Shown here: one piece after another, positions 50,028 through 59,073 of the stretch
Layout: each line of letters opens with the position of its first letter
Numbering within the stretch: position 1 is the first letter of the stretch
Source of the DNA: UM-FILTER-49-7 sp964599895
GTDB taxonomy: Bacteria; Acidobacteriota; Holophagae; Thermotomaculales; Thermotomaculaceae
Reading direction: 5' to 3'
Length of the DNA stretch: 64,000 nt
NCBI GenBank assembly: GCA_964599895.1
Contig: CAZRHT010000004.1
Span: forward strand, 17,756-81,755
Program-made: the position numbers and the translations under genes
Notes under the pieces: generated by a model
Told to the model about the DNA's origin: nothing
Seen by the model: the letters and a program-made list of their open reading frames with translations, nothing else
Database searches by the model: none

Positions 50028-51056
50028 ATGAAGAGCACTATTCTGTTGGGAATTCTGCTATTGGGCTGCACATTTGTGCAGGCCAATGACTTGCGCGTCA
50101 AAGCATTAAATGTGATTCAACCGGTGCCATATGGCACCCCTGAAATGAAAAATGACCCAATCAGCGGAGACAAAGTCGCATTGGGAAAAGCGCTGTTTTT
50201 TGACCCGCGCCTATCCAGAAGCTCTCTGATCAGTTGCAATACCTGTCACAACCTTGGGATGGGAGGAGACGATGATCAGGAAACATCCACAGGCCATGGA
50301 TGGCAACAGGGGCCCCGCAATTCACCCACCGTGCTGAATGCTGTCTATAACACCGCACAGTTCTGGGATGGCCGGGCCAAAGACCTTATGGAACAGGCCA
50401 AGGGACCTGTTCAGGCATCGGTTGAAATGAATAACACCCCGGAAGCGGCAGTGGAAACACTTAAGAGCATGCCCGGTTACATCGCCCTCTTTCAAAAAGC
50501 CTTCCCCGATGACAAGGATCCTGTGACGTTCGACAACATGGCCCGTGCCATAGAAGCGTTTGAAGCCACCCTGGTGACCCCGGATTCCCGGCTGGATCGA
50601 TACCTGCGCGGGTCCGATTCCGCTCTGACTGACAACGAAAAAAAAGGGCTCGCTCTCTTCCTGTCAAACGGATGTGGAGACTGCCACAGCGGAATCAATA
50701 TGGGTGGTACCGATTATTTTCCATTCGGCGTGGTGGAGAAACCCGATGCCAAAGTCATGGCTGGCGACAAAGGTCGCTTCAAGGTTACGCACTCGGAGGG
50801 TGATGAGTATGTGTTCAAGTCACCCTCTCTTCGCAATATCGAACTGACTGCACCTTATTTTCATTCCGGAAAAGTCTGGGCATTGCGGGACGCCGTCCAT
50901 ATTATGGGCTCTGCACAGCTCGGGAAAGCACTCTCTGAGTCTGACACAGATCTAATTGTGGATTTCCTGAAAACCACGACAGGCAAACAGCCTCAAGTCA
51001 CATATCCTATTCTGCCGGCTTCCAGTGTCAAAACACCCAAACCCGTCCTTAAGTAG
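50028..51056 (+). CDS. Di-heme cytochrome c peroxidase
   Basis: A 342-residue periplasmic protein with signal MKSTILLGILLLGCTFVQA. Two c-type heme sites are present, CNTCH (70-74) and CGDCH (216-220), with LGKALFFDPRLS, SPTVLNAVYN and SPSLRNIELTAPYFHSG, the MauG/CcpA signatures. It reduces hydrogen peroxide with electrons from cytochrome c and implies cytochrome c maturation and contact with oxygen. GGGGGAAATT precedes the ATG. It has its own terminator. Confidence 0.94.
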   Translation: MKSTILLGILLLGCTFVQANDLRVKALNVIQPVPYGTPEMKNDPISGDKVALGKALFFDPRLSRSSLISCNTCHNLGMGGDDDQETSTGHGWQQGPRNSPTVLNAVYNTAQFWDGRAKDLMEQAKGPVQASVEMNNTPEAAVETLKSMPGYIALFQKAFPDDKDPVTFDNMARAIEAFEATLVTPDSRLDRYLRGSDSALTDNEKKGLALFLSNGCGDCHSGINMGGTDYFPFGVVEKPDAKVMAGDKGRFKVTHSEGDEYVFKSPSLRNIELTAPYFHSGKVWALRDAVHIMGSAQLGKALSESDTDLIVDFLKTTTGKQPQVTYPILPASSVKTPKPVLK

Positions 51057-51078
51057 TCAACCTCGCAACGTAGGAAAA

Positions 51079-51105
51079 GCCCGCCATTCAGGCGGGCCTT
51101 TTTTT
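51079..51105 (+). terminator. Intrinsic terminator after the cytochrome c peroxidase gene
   Basis: GCCCGCC (51079-51085) pairs with GGCGGGC (51091-51097) around a 5-base loop, followed by seven T (51099-51105). Confidence 0.85.
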
Positions 51106-51351
51106 GTATCATTTTTACCTCCAAATGGGAAACCTGGACCCCGAAAGAGGATAGAGACTTTTACCACGGAGCATCGCCTGAGACGGCAACTGAAGTAGGC
51201 ACCGAAAGCGCCATGAGTCACAATTGTGGAAATTTGTTCATCCCCTCTCTTTCCTGAATTCATAAGCATGACTTCTTTCCCAATCAGTTTTCAATTGACG
51301 GGTCAATACATGAATGCAAAAATAGAACACGACTCAAAGTCAGGGGGCACT
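51106..51351. promoter_or_regulatory. Leader region of the M14 peptidase gene, with a perfect palindrome
   Basis: No gene. The palindrome ATTGAC-GG-GTCAAT lies at 51294-51307, about 45 bases before the ATG, and resembles an operator. Upstream, 51172-51212 can form two small hairpins (GCC/GGC and GGC/GCC pairs) but matches no riboswitch I recognise. Confidence 0.35.
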
Positions 51352-52944
51352 ATGAAGAAACTTCTCATTCTTTCGGTGATTCTGATACAGGTTTGTGCTC
51401 TGGCGGGAAATTATGAATTGCTTCAAACGGTACCGGAACGAACAGATTATAAAAGCACTTCGCGTCTGAAAGATGTACTATCCTTCTTCAGTGAGCTTCA
51501 GTCCCATTATCCAGGTCAGGTCATTCTAGACTCCATCGGCCAGACTTTCGAGGATCGAAGCATTCCCCTTGTAATTCTTGGAAAACCAGCCCCGGCCTCC
51601 CCCGGACAATCCAACAAACCTGCCATTTTGCTGGTGGCCAACATCCATGCGGGAGAAGTTGAGGGGAAAGAAGCTCTCCAGATGCTTGCACGGGATATGC
51701 TGGCAAAGGGGCACCCTGCCCTGGAAAGATTCAATATCCTCCTTGTCCCCGTATTCAACCCCGATGGCAATGAGAAAATCGATCCGACCCATCGTTCCTA
51801 CCAACAGGTTGAAAACGGAGTAGGTGTCCGTACAAACGGTCTGAATATGGATTTGAACAGGGATTTTGTCAAACTGGAAAGCCCCGAAGCACGGGGACTG
51901 GTCCGGCTGTACAACCACTGGTTGCCCCTTGTTTATGTGGATTGTCATACCACCAATGGCTCTCACCACACAGAACCCCTGACCTGGATATGGGGAAGAC
52001 ATCCCAATGGCAGTGTGGAAATCCATCACTACATCTACCAGACACTTCGCCCATGGGTAAATGACTACGCGAAGAGAAAATACAACATTGAAGCTATCCC
52101 TTATGGAAATTTTGATGACGTGACCAACCCAAAGGAATGGCGTCAGTTCCCTTCCATGCTCATGGTGGGAGTGGATTATTTCGGCGCCAAGGGCTCTTTT
52201 TCTTTTCTCGATGAAAATTATGCCTACGCGGATTTTCCCACCAGAATTAAGGCCTGCTATGCCTTTCTTGACAGCCTGCTTCACTTTTCAGCCTCACATC
52301 AGGAAGAAATGACACAGTTGGTCCACCAATTTAGAAAGAAGCCGGGTGTGGAATTCTGGGACCATGTGGAAGCAAGGGCCTTCCCTGGAAAAATAACCAT
52401 CCACGGGTTCAGAGAATACCGGAATGAGAAGGGACAAAGAATCACCACTTCGGATCGGATAGACAAGAAACTTGACTTCATGGGAGATTTCAGCGGAGAG
52501 ATGGAGAAGATCAATGGTTTTTATGTTTTCCCTAAAGGAATGAAAGGACTGAAGAAAAAACTGCAGGAGCATGGCATTCATGTGTACAAGATACTTTCTT
52601 CTGTCACATCTAGCTGCCGTATTTTCCATTTCTCGAAAATCACATACAGGGACCGTCCCTTCCAGGGGCACGTAATGATGGATGATGTTAAAGGAAACTG
52701 GCGTTCCACTGAGAAAATCGTACCGGCAGACTGGTATGCCGTACCTTTGGGCCGTTCTCAGATTTTCCGTCAACTTGCAAGCGCCTTGCTTGAGCCGGAA
52801 AGTAAGGATGCCCTCTATCGCTATGGACTCTGGTCGACCATGATTTATCCGTCTGAGTGGCGAAACATACCGGGTGATTATCCAATTTACAGGCTGCCCG
52901 AAGACTGTGGCCTGAAGCTCGAGCTCTTAAGTAATGACCAGTGA
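51352..52944 (+). CDS. Secreted M14-family zinc carboxypeptidase
   Basis: A 530-residue exported peptidase (signal MKKLLILSVILIQVCALAG). The zinc site is HAGE (His99, Glu102) in NIHAGEVEGKEA and His199 in VDCHTTNGSHH; substrate-binding Arg is in NMDLNRDF. The second half (about 300-530) is family-specific and likely beta-rich. Such M14 proteins trim peptides or cell-wall peptides outside the cytoplasm. GGGGGCACT precedes the chosen ATG; earlier in-frame ATGs lack a signal peptide. It overlaps the next gene by 11 bases. Confidence 0.88.
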   Translation: MKKLLILSVILIQVCALAGNYELLQTVPERTDYKSTSRLKDVLSFFSELQSHYPGQVILDSIGQTFEDRSIPLVILGKPAPASPGQSNKPAILLVANIHAGEVEGKEALQMLARDMLAKGHPALERFNILLVPVFNPDGNEKIDPTHRSYQQVENGVGVRTNGLNMDLNRDFVKLESPEARGLVRLYNHWLPLVYVDCHTTNGSHHTEPLTWIWGRHPNGSVEIHHYIYQTLRPWVNDYAKRKYNIEAIPYGNFDDVTNPKEWRQFPSMLMVGVDYFGAKGSFSFLDENYAYADFPTRIKACYAFLDSLLHFSASHQEEMTQLVHQFRKKPGVEFWDHVEARAFPGKITIHGFREYRNEKGQRITTSDRIDKKLDFMGDFSGEMEKINGFYVFPKGMKGLKKKLQEHGIHVYKILSSVTSSCRIFHFSKITYRDRPFQGHVMMDDVKGNWRSTEKIVPADWYAVPLGRSQIFRQLASALLEPESKDALYRYGLWSTMIYPSEWRNIPGDYPIYRLPEDCGLKLELLSNDQ

Positions 52945-53548
52945 CGAACAAAACCGCCTTGCAGCGCATTTCAATCGGCGGGGTTTTCGGAATGTAAAGG
53001 TGTTTGACGATCGGAAACAACTTTGTGCGGCTTTTGAGAAGGAACTAATTGGTGTCAGCTCCGTTGGCTTCGGCGGATCCGTCACTACACGTAAACTGGA
53101 ATTGCCCGACCTTTCCCGAAAAGCCGGGAAAATCGTTTGGGATCACTGGGATCCTGAAGGGGACAAATCTGTCACACGCCATCAACAGCTTTCCTCAGAT
53201 CTGTTTGTTACCGCTGTCAATGCCGTTACCGAGGATGGAATCATCGTGAACTCTGACGGAATCGGAAATCGTGCAGCCGCATCGATTTTCGGCCCGAAAA
53301 ATATTCTCTTTATTGTCACCCCAAACAAGCTCTGCAAAAACCTGTCCAAAGCCATAGCCAGGATCCGCAATGTTGCCACTCCATTGAATGCCGAACGCCT
53401 GGGTGCAACCCCCCCCTGCGTCTCAGACATGCGATGCCATGGTTGTCTGGATGAGAGCCGACTGGATCGGGTGTTTGTTATTCACGAATATTGCCCGGCT
53501 GGAGCAAAATTTATCATCTTTATTCTGAATGAGCCAATGGGTTATTGA
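52934..53548 (+). CDS. LUD-domain protein (LutC/YkgG-like)
   Basis: A 204-residue LUD (DUF162) protein: GFRNVKVFDDRKQL, VGFGGSVTTRKLEL, LFVTAVNAVTEDGIIVNSDGIGNRAAA and the C-terminal C-x-D-x-C-type region (DMRCHGCLDESRLDR). LUD proteins occur in lactate utilisation complexes, but lutA and lutB are absent, and this lone form is of unknown function. Its ATG overlaps the end of the M14 gene. Confidence 0.85.
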   Translation: MTSDEQNRLAAHFNRRGFRNVKVFDDRKQLCAAFEKELIGVSSVGFGGSVTTRKLELPDLSRKAGKIVWDHWDPEGDKSVTRHQQLSSDLFVTAVNAVTEDGIIVNSDGIGNRAAASIFGPKNILFIVTPNKLCKNLSKAIARIRNVATPLNAERLGATPPCVSDMRCHGCLDESRLDRVFVIHEYCPAGAKFIIFILNEPMGY

Positions 53549-53574
53549 CTTCCGTCCATGTATTTAGGTAAAAT
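53545..53574 (+). promoter_or_regulatory. Promoter of the TPR protein gene, predicting a leaderless mRNA
   Basis: TTGACT (53545-53550) and TAAAAT (53569-53574) are separated by 18 bases. The start of transcription would fall near 53581, which is the ATG itself. No Shine-Dalgarno is present. Confidence 0.6.
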
Positions 53575-53580
53575 CACTAC

Positions 53581-55449
53581 ATGGATAAAGCCGATCTGAT
53601 TAAGCGAATCAAACAATCTGCCGACTATTTCAAGGAAGGCCGCGTATATGAGGCACTTCAACTGATTGAACCGCTCCATGACCGTATCCAGCACGAAAAG
53701 GTACAGAAGCTCTATGTGCTTTCCAGAAAGAAGGCACTGGAAAATTTTCGACACCTTTTGAACGATAAGCGCTACTCCAGGATAATGGAACTGTACGAAG
53801 AATTTTTGTCAGATATGGACGATCCTGATTTCGAAATCCTTGTGGCAAGTGCCAGGGAAGAAATGCAGAAACCGGAAGACATTCACCTGGAAATTACACC
53901 TGAAGATATTGACCCCGAGTTAGAGGATCCCATCACTGAGGTAATTTCCGCATCCTGGGCCGCAGGCATAGCAAGTGATGACACCCACTCTGCCATTGAG
54001 ATCGAAGACGCCGACGAAATAGATTTCCCACACTACCCCGAATCTGAGGCTCCCGTCACTGCGGAATCTCCAGTTGAAGGATTTGGAGATGGAGAGACAG
54101 GGATGTCGGATGAAACGGATGTGAACGAGCTGATTCAACGGGGGGTCTCCCTGTACGAAGTAGGTGATGTTCAGAATGCTTTGAGAATCTGGCGAAACGG
54201 CCTTCGCTTTGACCCTGAAAATGTCATCTTGAAAGAATACATCGCCAATGCTGACCGCGAAGTGGAAAATGAAGACTCCCTTCCAGAGGAGCCTTACTCA
54301 GAACCAATATCTGCCTTGCCAGAAAGCGAACCTGACCCTCAGGAGCTGAGCCGGATAATCGCAATGGGACGGGCGGGGGACGTGGATCAGGCATTGGGCG
54401 CACTGGATATGCTTGAAAAAACATCCGGTCCTTCTCCGAAACTTGATGAGTCCCGGGAATATATTAGAAGCCTCTCCCATCAATACGGAATCAGCACTAT
54501 TTCCGCAAAGGTTGAAGAGCTGCTCAGCTCGCACAGAGCAGGAGATGCGGTAAGAATCCTGGAACAGCATCTGAATGAACACCCGGAACACGTGGAGCTC
54601 AATGATCTGTTGGACACGGCCCGGAGGCGAATGTCAGATGAACCACCAGATTTGAATGCTTCGCTGGAATTGGATTACGACGCAAAGGACCTTGGCGGCT
54701 CACAACAGGCCCCGGAGCCGGTTCAGAATTATTCTGCTCCACCCAGAAATAAAAGAAAACAGAAGCCCATTGTTATGGTTAAAGGCAATAAGCACATGGT
54801 ACTAATTGGCATAGTTGTTGGAATTCTCGTTGTCCTTACAACTGTGGCCTACTTTCTAGTTCCTCAGATCAGACTGCAGCAATTCTACAAAACTTTCAAA
54901 AAACAGAACACCGTAAAGGTCAAGTCTGCGACGGGAAACTCTAAACTTAAAAAAGAGCAGGAAAGGGATTATCAGGTTTCGGCGGCTCGGGCAAAACAAT
55001 TTTACAATGAGCACCGCTACCTGTTTGCCTATTATTTGCTACTCCATGCCGACTCAATTCATCCACTGAAACCGGAAGACCAGCAGTTTCTAAATGCTTC
55101 TCGAAATGAAATGCTCCAGAAAGTAAATGTCTCCCGCCTCAGGAGTCAGGCGCAAAGATATCTTGCAAGGGGAGACTATGCTGGAGCTATTGACAAGATA
55201 TACTCAATACTGGCATCCAATCCGGACAATATTCAGTACAAGAAACAGCTGACTACCCTGTACGTGAAGGCCGGGATAGACAACGTCAGGAAAAATCGAG
55301 CAAACGACGCGAAAACAGACTTTGATCTAGCCCGGATACTGGACCCAGCGAATCCGCTTCTTCAAAAGCACGTTATGGTCGTGAACCGGCTGCTCAGTGC
55401 TCAGATCGACCGCCACCAGGCTGACGAGTGGTTCGTTTTTTTCCAGTAA
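53581..55449 (+). CDS. Large membrane-anchored tetratricopeptide protein
   Basis: A 622-residue protein. Cytoplasmic residues 1-405 hold helical TPR-like pairs (about 5-110, 185-235, 265-350) split by acidic Glu/Asp/Pro-rich linkers. A single membrane segment spans about 410-432 (MVLIGIVVGILVVLTTVAYFL). The C-terminal part (460-620) holds more TPR-like repeats (RYLARGDYAGAIDKIYSILASNPDN). I recognise no named family; similar proteins scaffold motility or signalling complexes. It starts without a ribosome binding site. It is followed 13 bases later by a zinc-ribbon protein. Confidence 0.75.
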   Translation: MDKADLIKRIKQSADYFKEGRVYEALQLIEPLHDRIQHEKVQKLYVLSRKKALENFRHLLNDKRYSRIMELYEEFLSDMDDPDFEILVASAREEMQKPEDIHLEITPEDIDPELEDPITEVISASWAAGIASDDTHSAIEIEDADEIDFPHYPESEAPVTAESPVEGFGDGETGMSDETDVNELIQRGVSLYEVGDVQNALRIWRNGLRFDPENVILKEYIANADREVENEDSLPEEPYSEPISALPESEPDPQELSRIIAMGRAGDVDQALGALDMLEKTSGPSPKLDESREYIRSLSHQYGISTISAKVEELLSSHRAGDAVRILEQHLNEHPEHVELNDLLDTARRRMSDEPPDLNASLELDYDAKDLGGSQQAPEPVQNYSAPPRNKRKQKPIVMVKGNKHMVLIGIVVGILVVLTTVAYFLVPQIRLQQFYKTFKKQNTVKVKSATGNSKLKKEQERDYQVSAARAKQFYNEHRYLFAYYLLLHADSIHPLKPEDQQFLNASRNEMLQKVNVSRLRSQAQRYLARGDYAGAIDKIYSILASNPDNIQYKKQLTTLYVKAGIDNVRKNRANDAKTDFDLARILDPANPLLQKHVMVVNRLLSAQIDRHQADEWFVFFQ

Positions 55450-55462
55450 GGGAGCAGTTGAT

Positions 55463-55993
55463 ATGCCATTGAAATGCCGCTCTTGCGGACACATCAATAG
55501 GGATACGGCGGAAACATGCGAACGCTGTGGATGCGACCTGCAATACTCGCTGCTATTTGACACCGTTATCCGCAACAGAAAAGAAGAGTCTATGTTCCTT
55601 TTCCCTCTGGATGTTCCAGATGGAGATGAGGTTGAATTGATTCCGGAAATGGATGAAGAACTCGACACAGAAGAACATTTTCATTCCGGCAAGCAAAATA
55701 TCGAATCCAAAGCATCTTCGGCTCTCCCCGGTAGATCTGCCTCTCCTGTAAGCAAGGAAATGCAGGATAAGGCCAGTCATATGCTGATACTGGCAACTGC
55801 TGAGCTTTTCTTTTTTATGGCAATGTTCATGCTGTTGTCCATGCTTGCAAAGATTGCCACCCCACATCTGATCCTGCCAAACTGGAAATTGGCAGTTGTT
55901 TGCTTGTGCTATTACACTTTTGTAACGGCCTCTTCGTTGTACTTTACCGGAAAAACAACTGCTTCCGTTCTGGCGTCTGCCATTGTGAGATAG
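55463..55993 (+). CDS. Zinc-ribbon membrane protein of unknown function
   Basis: A 176-residue protein. An N-terminal zinc ribbon has CRSCGHIN and CERCGCD (two CxxC pairs), followed by an acidic linker (35-90) and two or three membrane segments (about 108-130, 138-160). The C-terminal membrane part loosely resembles RDD proteins. The ATG at 55463 has GGGAG 8 bases upstream. Its proximity to the TPR membrane protein suggests a joint membrane complex. Confidence 0.65.
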   Translation: MPLKCRSCGHINRDTAETCERCGCDLQYSLLFDTVIRNRKEESMFLFPLDVPDGDEVELIPEMDEELDTEEHFHSGKQNIESKASSALPGRSASPVSKEMQDKASHMLILATAELFFFMAMFMLLSMLAKIATPHLILPNWKLAVVCLCYYTFVTASSLYFTGKTTASVLASAIVR

Positions 55994-56153
55994 AAAAAAG
56001 CAGAGAGAAGAAACGAAGTTCAACTACAGAGAAGATTCGGAGACATCGGAAATGGACAACCCTCTGATGTTTAGCCGCTCTCACTACTCTGGCGTCCACT
56101 CGCACCTCTTTGACGCCGGAGAAAATACCACCTCAGTAATTTCCTTTGTTACA
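55994..56153. other. Convergent spacer before the tsf terminator
   Basis: No gene. An imperfect inverted repeat (CTCTGGCGTC near 56089 with GACGCCGGAG near 56112) can form a 10-bp stem with one T-G pair; no U tract follows. Confidence 0.4.
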
Positions 56154-56183
56154 TAAAAAAACCCCTCAAATTCATGAGGGGTT
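56154..56183 (-). terminator. Intrinsic terminator of rplM-rpsI-rpsB-tsf
   Basis: AACCCCTCA (56160-56168) and TGAGGGGTT (56175-56183) form a perfect 9-bp stem. On the minus strand it is followed by a run of T (56160-56154). It lies 29 bases after the tsf stop. Confidence 0.88.
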
Positions 56184-56211
56184 ATTACGGGAACAGATTT
56201 TTAGCTTCAGC

Positions 56212-56808
56212 TTATTCGCCTATTTTGAAACGTACGAAACGGTTAATCTGGATGTTTTCTCCCATTTCGGCAACCTTTGAGGACACCAGCTGACTTACTG
56301 TCATATCCGGGTCTTTCACAAAAGACTGCTCGAGCAGGCAATTCTCTTCGTAGTACTTGCTCAGCTTACCGGCCACGATCTTTTCAGCTATATCTTCCGG
56401 TTTGCCCTGCGCACGAATCTGGTCCATGTAAATTTCCTTCTCCTTGGCCATAACTTCATCTGTCACATCTTCTTTTCGAACAAAACGGGGGTCACTGGCC
56501 GCAATGTGCATGGCAAGGTCCTTCACCAATTCCTGAAATGCTTCATTTCGTGCAACGAAGTCGGTTTCACAATTAACCTCAACAAGCACGCCCAGTTTGC
56601 CATTGGAATGAATGTAGCTACCAACCAGCCCTTCAGCTGTCTTACGTCCCGCTTTCTTTGATGCGGCATTCAATCCCTTTTTCCGCAAAAGAGTTACGGC
56701 TTCTTCAATATCGCCACCAGTTTCCACCAGCGCCTTTTTGCATTCACCCATGCTGAGACCGGTCTTTTCCCGGAGTTCTTTTACCTGACCGGCAGTAATG
56801 TTTGCCAT
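56212..56808 (-). CDS. tsf: Elongation factor Ts, short form
   Basis: A 198-residue EF-Ts that recycles EF-Tu. It begins with the UBA-like region ITAGQVKELREKTGLSMGECKKAL and contains the core TDFVARN motif and the C-terminal coiled region. At 198 residues it is the short type with one core subdomain, like those of Thermus or chloroplasts. It lies 2 bases after rpsB (TAGGAATG). Confidence 0.96.
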   Translation of the reverse strand: MANITAGQVKELREKTGLSMGECKKALVETGGDIEEAVTLLRKKGLNAASKKAGRKTAEGLVGSYIHSNGKLGVLVEVNCETDFVARNEAFQELVKDLAMHIAASDPRFVRKEDVTDEVMAKEKEIYMDQIRAQGKPEDIAEKIVAGKLSKYYEENCLLEQSFVKDPDMTVSQLVSSKVAEMGENIQINRFVRFKIGE

Positions 56809-56810
56809 TC

Positions 56811-58026
56811 CTACTTCTCCTTCTTCTCTTCCTTTTGAGCGGCAGCTTTTTTTGTCGCCTTCGGCTCTGCTTTTGCTGTTGGCTTCTTTTCTACCTTCGC
56901 CTTTGTTGTCTTCTTAGCAGCAGCTTTTGGCTTCTTAACTTCCTTCTTTTCGGCCTTCTCAGGGACGTCTGCCTTTTCTGCTTTCTTCTTAGCAGCAGCT
57001 TTCGGCTTCGTCTCTTTTGCTACTTTCTTTACAGTCTTTGTTTCATCTGCTTTCGATACTTTTGGCGAAGCTTTCGGTTTTGTCTCGGCTTTTTTCTCAG
57101 CCTTGGGCTCAGCCTTGGGCTCAGCNNNNNNNNNNNNNNNNNNNNNNNNNNNNNNNNNNNNNNNNNNNNNNNNNNNNNNNNNNNNNNNNNNNNNNNNNNN
57201 NNNNNNNNNNNNNNNNNNNNNNNNNTTCCGGCTTTGCTTCGATCTTGGGTTTCGCTTCCGGCTTCAGATCTTCCACTGTGGCCTCTGCTTCAGAATCGGC
57301 AGCTTCAGCAGCCAGCGCCGCCTCAGCAGCTTCCTGATTGATACCAGCGATATCCTGTCCTTCCTGGATGGCCTGAACCATTTTATTGACGAACAATTTG
57401 ATTGCGCGAATGGCATCATCGTTGCCGGGAATAACCCAATCAATCACATCCGGGTCGCAATTTGTGTCTACAACTGCTACCACGGGTATGTTCATGATCC
57501 TTGCTTCCTGGACTGCAATTTTCTCCCGTTTTGGATCAATGACAAACATAATATCCGGAATTTTTTTCAGATCTTTCAGGCCACGGAACAGCTTCATCAG
57601 TTTATTCCGCTTTCTTTCCAACCCGTAGCGTTCCTTTTTGGAATAGTTTTCAATTTCTTCACTTTCCAAAAGTTTTTCCAGATTATTGAGTTTATCAATA
57701 CTCTTCTTGATGGTGCTGAAATTGGTCAGGGTACCGCCCAACCATCTCTGGTTTACGAATGCAACACCGTACTGGCCCACACTCTCAACAGCTTCCTGCG
57801 CCTGGCGCTTGGTACCCACGAACAGGACATTCTTTCCCTTTTCCGCGGAATCCGTAACAAACGAAGCAGTTTCCCGGAAAAGTTTCATCGTTTTCTGAAG
57901 GTCAATAATGTAGATGCCGTTCCGGCTTCCGAAGATGTACTTTTTCATCTTAGGGTTCCAGCGGCGGGTCTGATGACCGAAGTGAACTCCGGCCTCAAGC
58001 AGTTCTTTCATGGAAATGTCAACCAA
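56811..58026 (-). CDS. rpsB: 30S ribosomal protein S2 with a very long charged tail (interrupted by a gap)
   Basis: Residues 1-225 are a normal S2 (LLEAGVHFGHQTRRWNPKM, FVGTKRQAQ, NQRWLGGTLTNF, VIDPKREKIAVQEA, PVVAVVDTNCDPD). A tail then begins with Ala/Glu repeats and AEPK-like units, enters the 100-N gap, and continues for 104 residues of Lys/Ala/Glu/Pro-rich repeats to the TAG at 56813-56811. The visible tail is about 145 residues; the gap is of unknown length. The start is TTG with GGAGG 6 bases upstream. S2 sits at the 30S back near mRNA exit; the tail is probably disordered and could bind rRNA or mRNA. Confidence 0.92.
57126..57225. other. Scaffold gap (100 N) inside the rpsB tail repeat
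   Basis: Exactly 100 N, a placeholder. It lies in tandem AEPK-encoding repeats, which probably caused the assembly break. The true number of repeat units is unknown. Confidence 0.98.
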
Positions 58027-58070
58027 CGAATACCTCCTTTAACAGGCTCCTTGCAAGATTAGTTTGATAA

Positions 58071-58463
58071 TTAACGTTTGGAGAACTGGAATCTCTTCCT
58101 GGCCTTTGGCTGCCCGTATTTTTTTCTTTCTTTCATTCTCGGGTCACGGGTCAGGAATCCAGCAGTTTTCAACCGCTTCCGCAATTCGGGATTGTACTCA
58201 AGCAAAGCTCGTGCAATTCCATGTCTAATCGCCCCGGCCTGACCTGAAATACCGCCACCTTTGACTGTCACATACAGATCAAATTTGTCGATGGTTTCGG
58301 TCAGTTGTAAGGGCTGGCGAATGATCATTTTCAGAATACCGCTGTCAACGTAATCGTCAACAGGTTTCTGATTGATTATCATTTCTCCCTTACCGGGTCT
58401 CAGGAACACTCTGGCTACCGCTGTTTTGCGTCGCCCGGTTCCATAGTACTGAAGGTTTCTCAC
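58071..58463 (-). CDS. rpsI: 30S ribosomal protein S9
   Basis: A 130-residue S9: GTGRRKTAVARVFLRPGKGEMIINQKPVDDY at the N terminus and the C-terminal tail RKKYGQPKARKRFQFSKR, whose last residues reach the P-site tRNA. Its position between rplM (25 bases) and rpsB is the standard order. Confidence 0.97.
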   Translation of the reverse strand: MRNLQYYGTGRRKTAVARVFLRPGKGEMIINQKPVDDYVDSGILKMIIRQPLQLTETIDKFDLYVTVKGGGISGQAGAIRHGIARALLEYNPELRKRLKTAGFLTRDPRMKERKKYGQPKARKRFQFSKR

Positions 58464-58488
58464 TAAAAATCCTCCTACCTTTCTTCCG

Positions 58489-58932
58489 TTATAGGTTCAA
58501 TGCTTCGGGTTTCTGTGCTTCGTGGGGATGTTCGTCCCCTACATATACCTTCAGCTTTTTGTACATCTGCTTTCCCAGCCGATTTTTCGGCAGCATTCCT
58601 TTTACAGCGTGTTCAAGAATATGCTCCGGATGCTTCTCAAGCATCTGGCGGGCTGTCCGTTCCTTCATGCTGCCGGGACGTGTAGTCCGCCACCGGTAAA
58701 GCTTCTGATCCCACTTATTGCCGGTCAACACGATTTTTTCCGCGTTGATGACAACGACAAAGTCACCGGTATCCACATGGGGGGTATACACGGGTTTGTG
58801 TTTCCCCCGGAGAATCCGTGCAATCTCAGCCGCCAGCTTCCCCACGGGATGATCTGTGGCGTCCACCACGAACCATTTGCGGTCAACCGACTCTTTTTTT
58901 GCAAAAAAAGTTTCTTTCATTACCGAACTCAT
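58489..58932 (-). CDS. rplM: 50S ribosomal protein L13
   Basis: A 147-residue L13: RKWFVVDATDHPVGKLAAEIARILRGKHKP, VVVINAEKIVLTGNKW, RMLEKHP-like and KNRLGKQMYKKLKVY motifs. The ATG at 58932 lies 9 bases after AAGGAG; a GTG and a TTG one and two codons upstream are alternatives. It is the first gene of rplM-rpsI-rpsB-tsf. No convincing -35/-10 pair was found before it. Confidence 0.96.
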   Translation of the reverse strand: MSSVMKETFFAKKESVDRKWFVVDATDHPVGKLAAEIARILRGKHKPVYTPHVDTGDFVVVINAEKIVLTGNKWDQKLYRWRTTRPGSMKERTARQMLEKHPEHILEHAVKGMLPKNRLGKQMYKKLKVYVGDEHPHEAQKPEALNL

Positions 58933-59073
58933 CACCAAGCACTCCTTCAGTCAAATAATCACAGACGGTCAAAAAACTCCCTTAAAAGTCTCTAAACTCA
59001 AGGAATTATCTCGACATTTGTTATTCACCGGCATGGGAGATTCACAGGGGCATGTGGTAAAATCCTCAATGCC

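Noticed and set aside
51120..51225. Possible cobalamin-type riboswitch before the M14 peptidase gene
   Set aside because: Only short words (GGGAA, GCAACTG, GAGTCA) occur in order; the required helices and the conserved B12 box are absent.
56802..57341. Phe/Leu/Cys-rich plus-strand frames opposite rpsB
   Set aside because: They are the complement of the Lys/Ala/Glu-rich S2 tail, and some cross the N gap.
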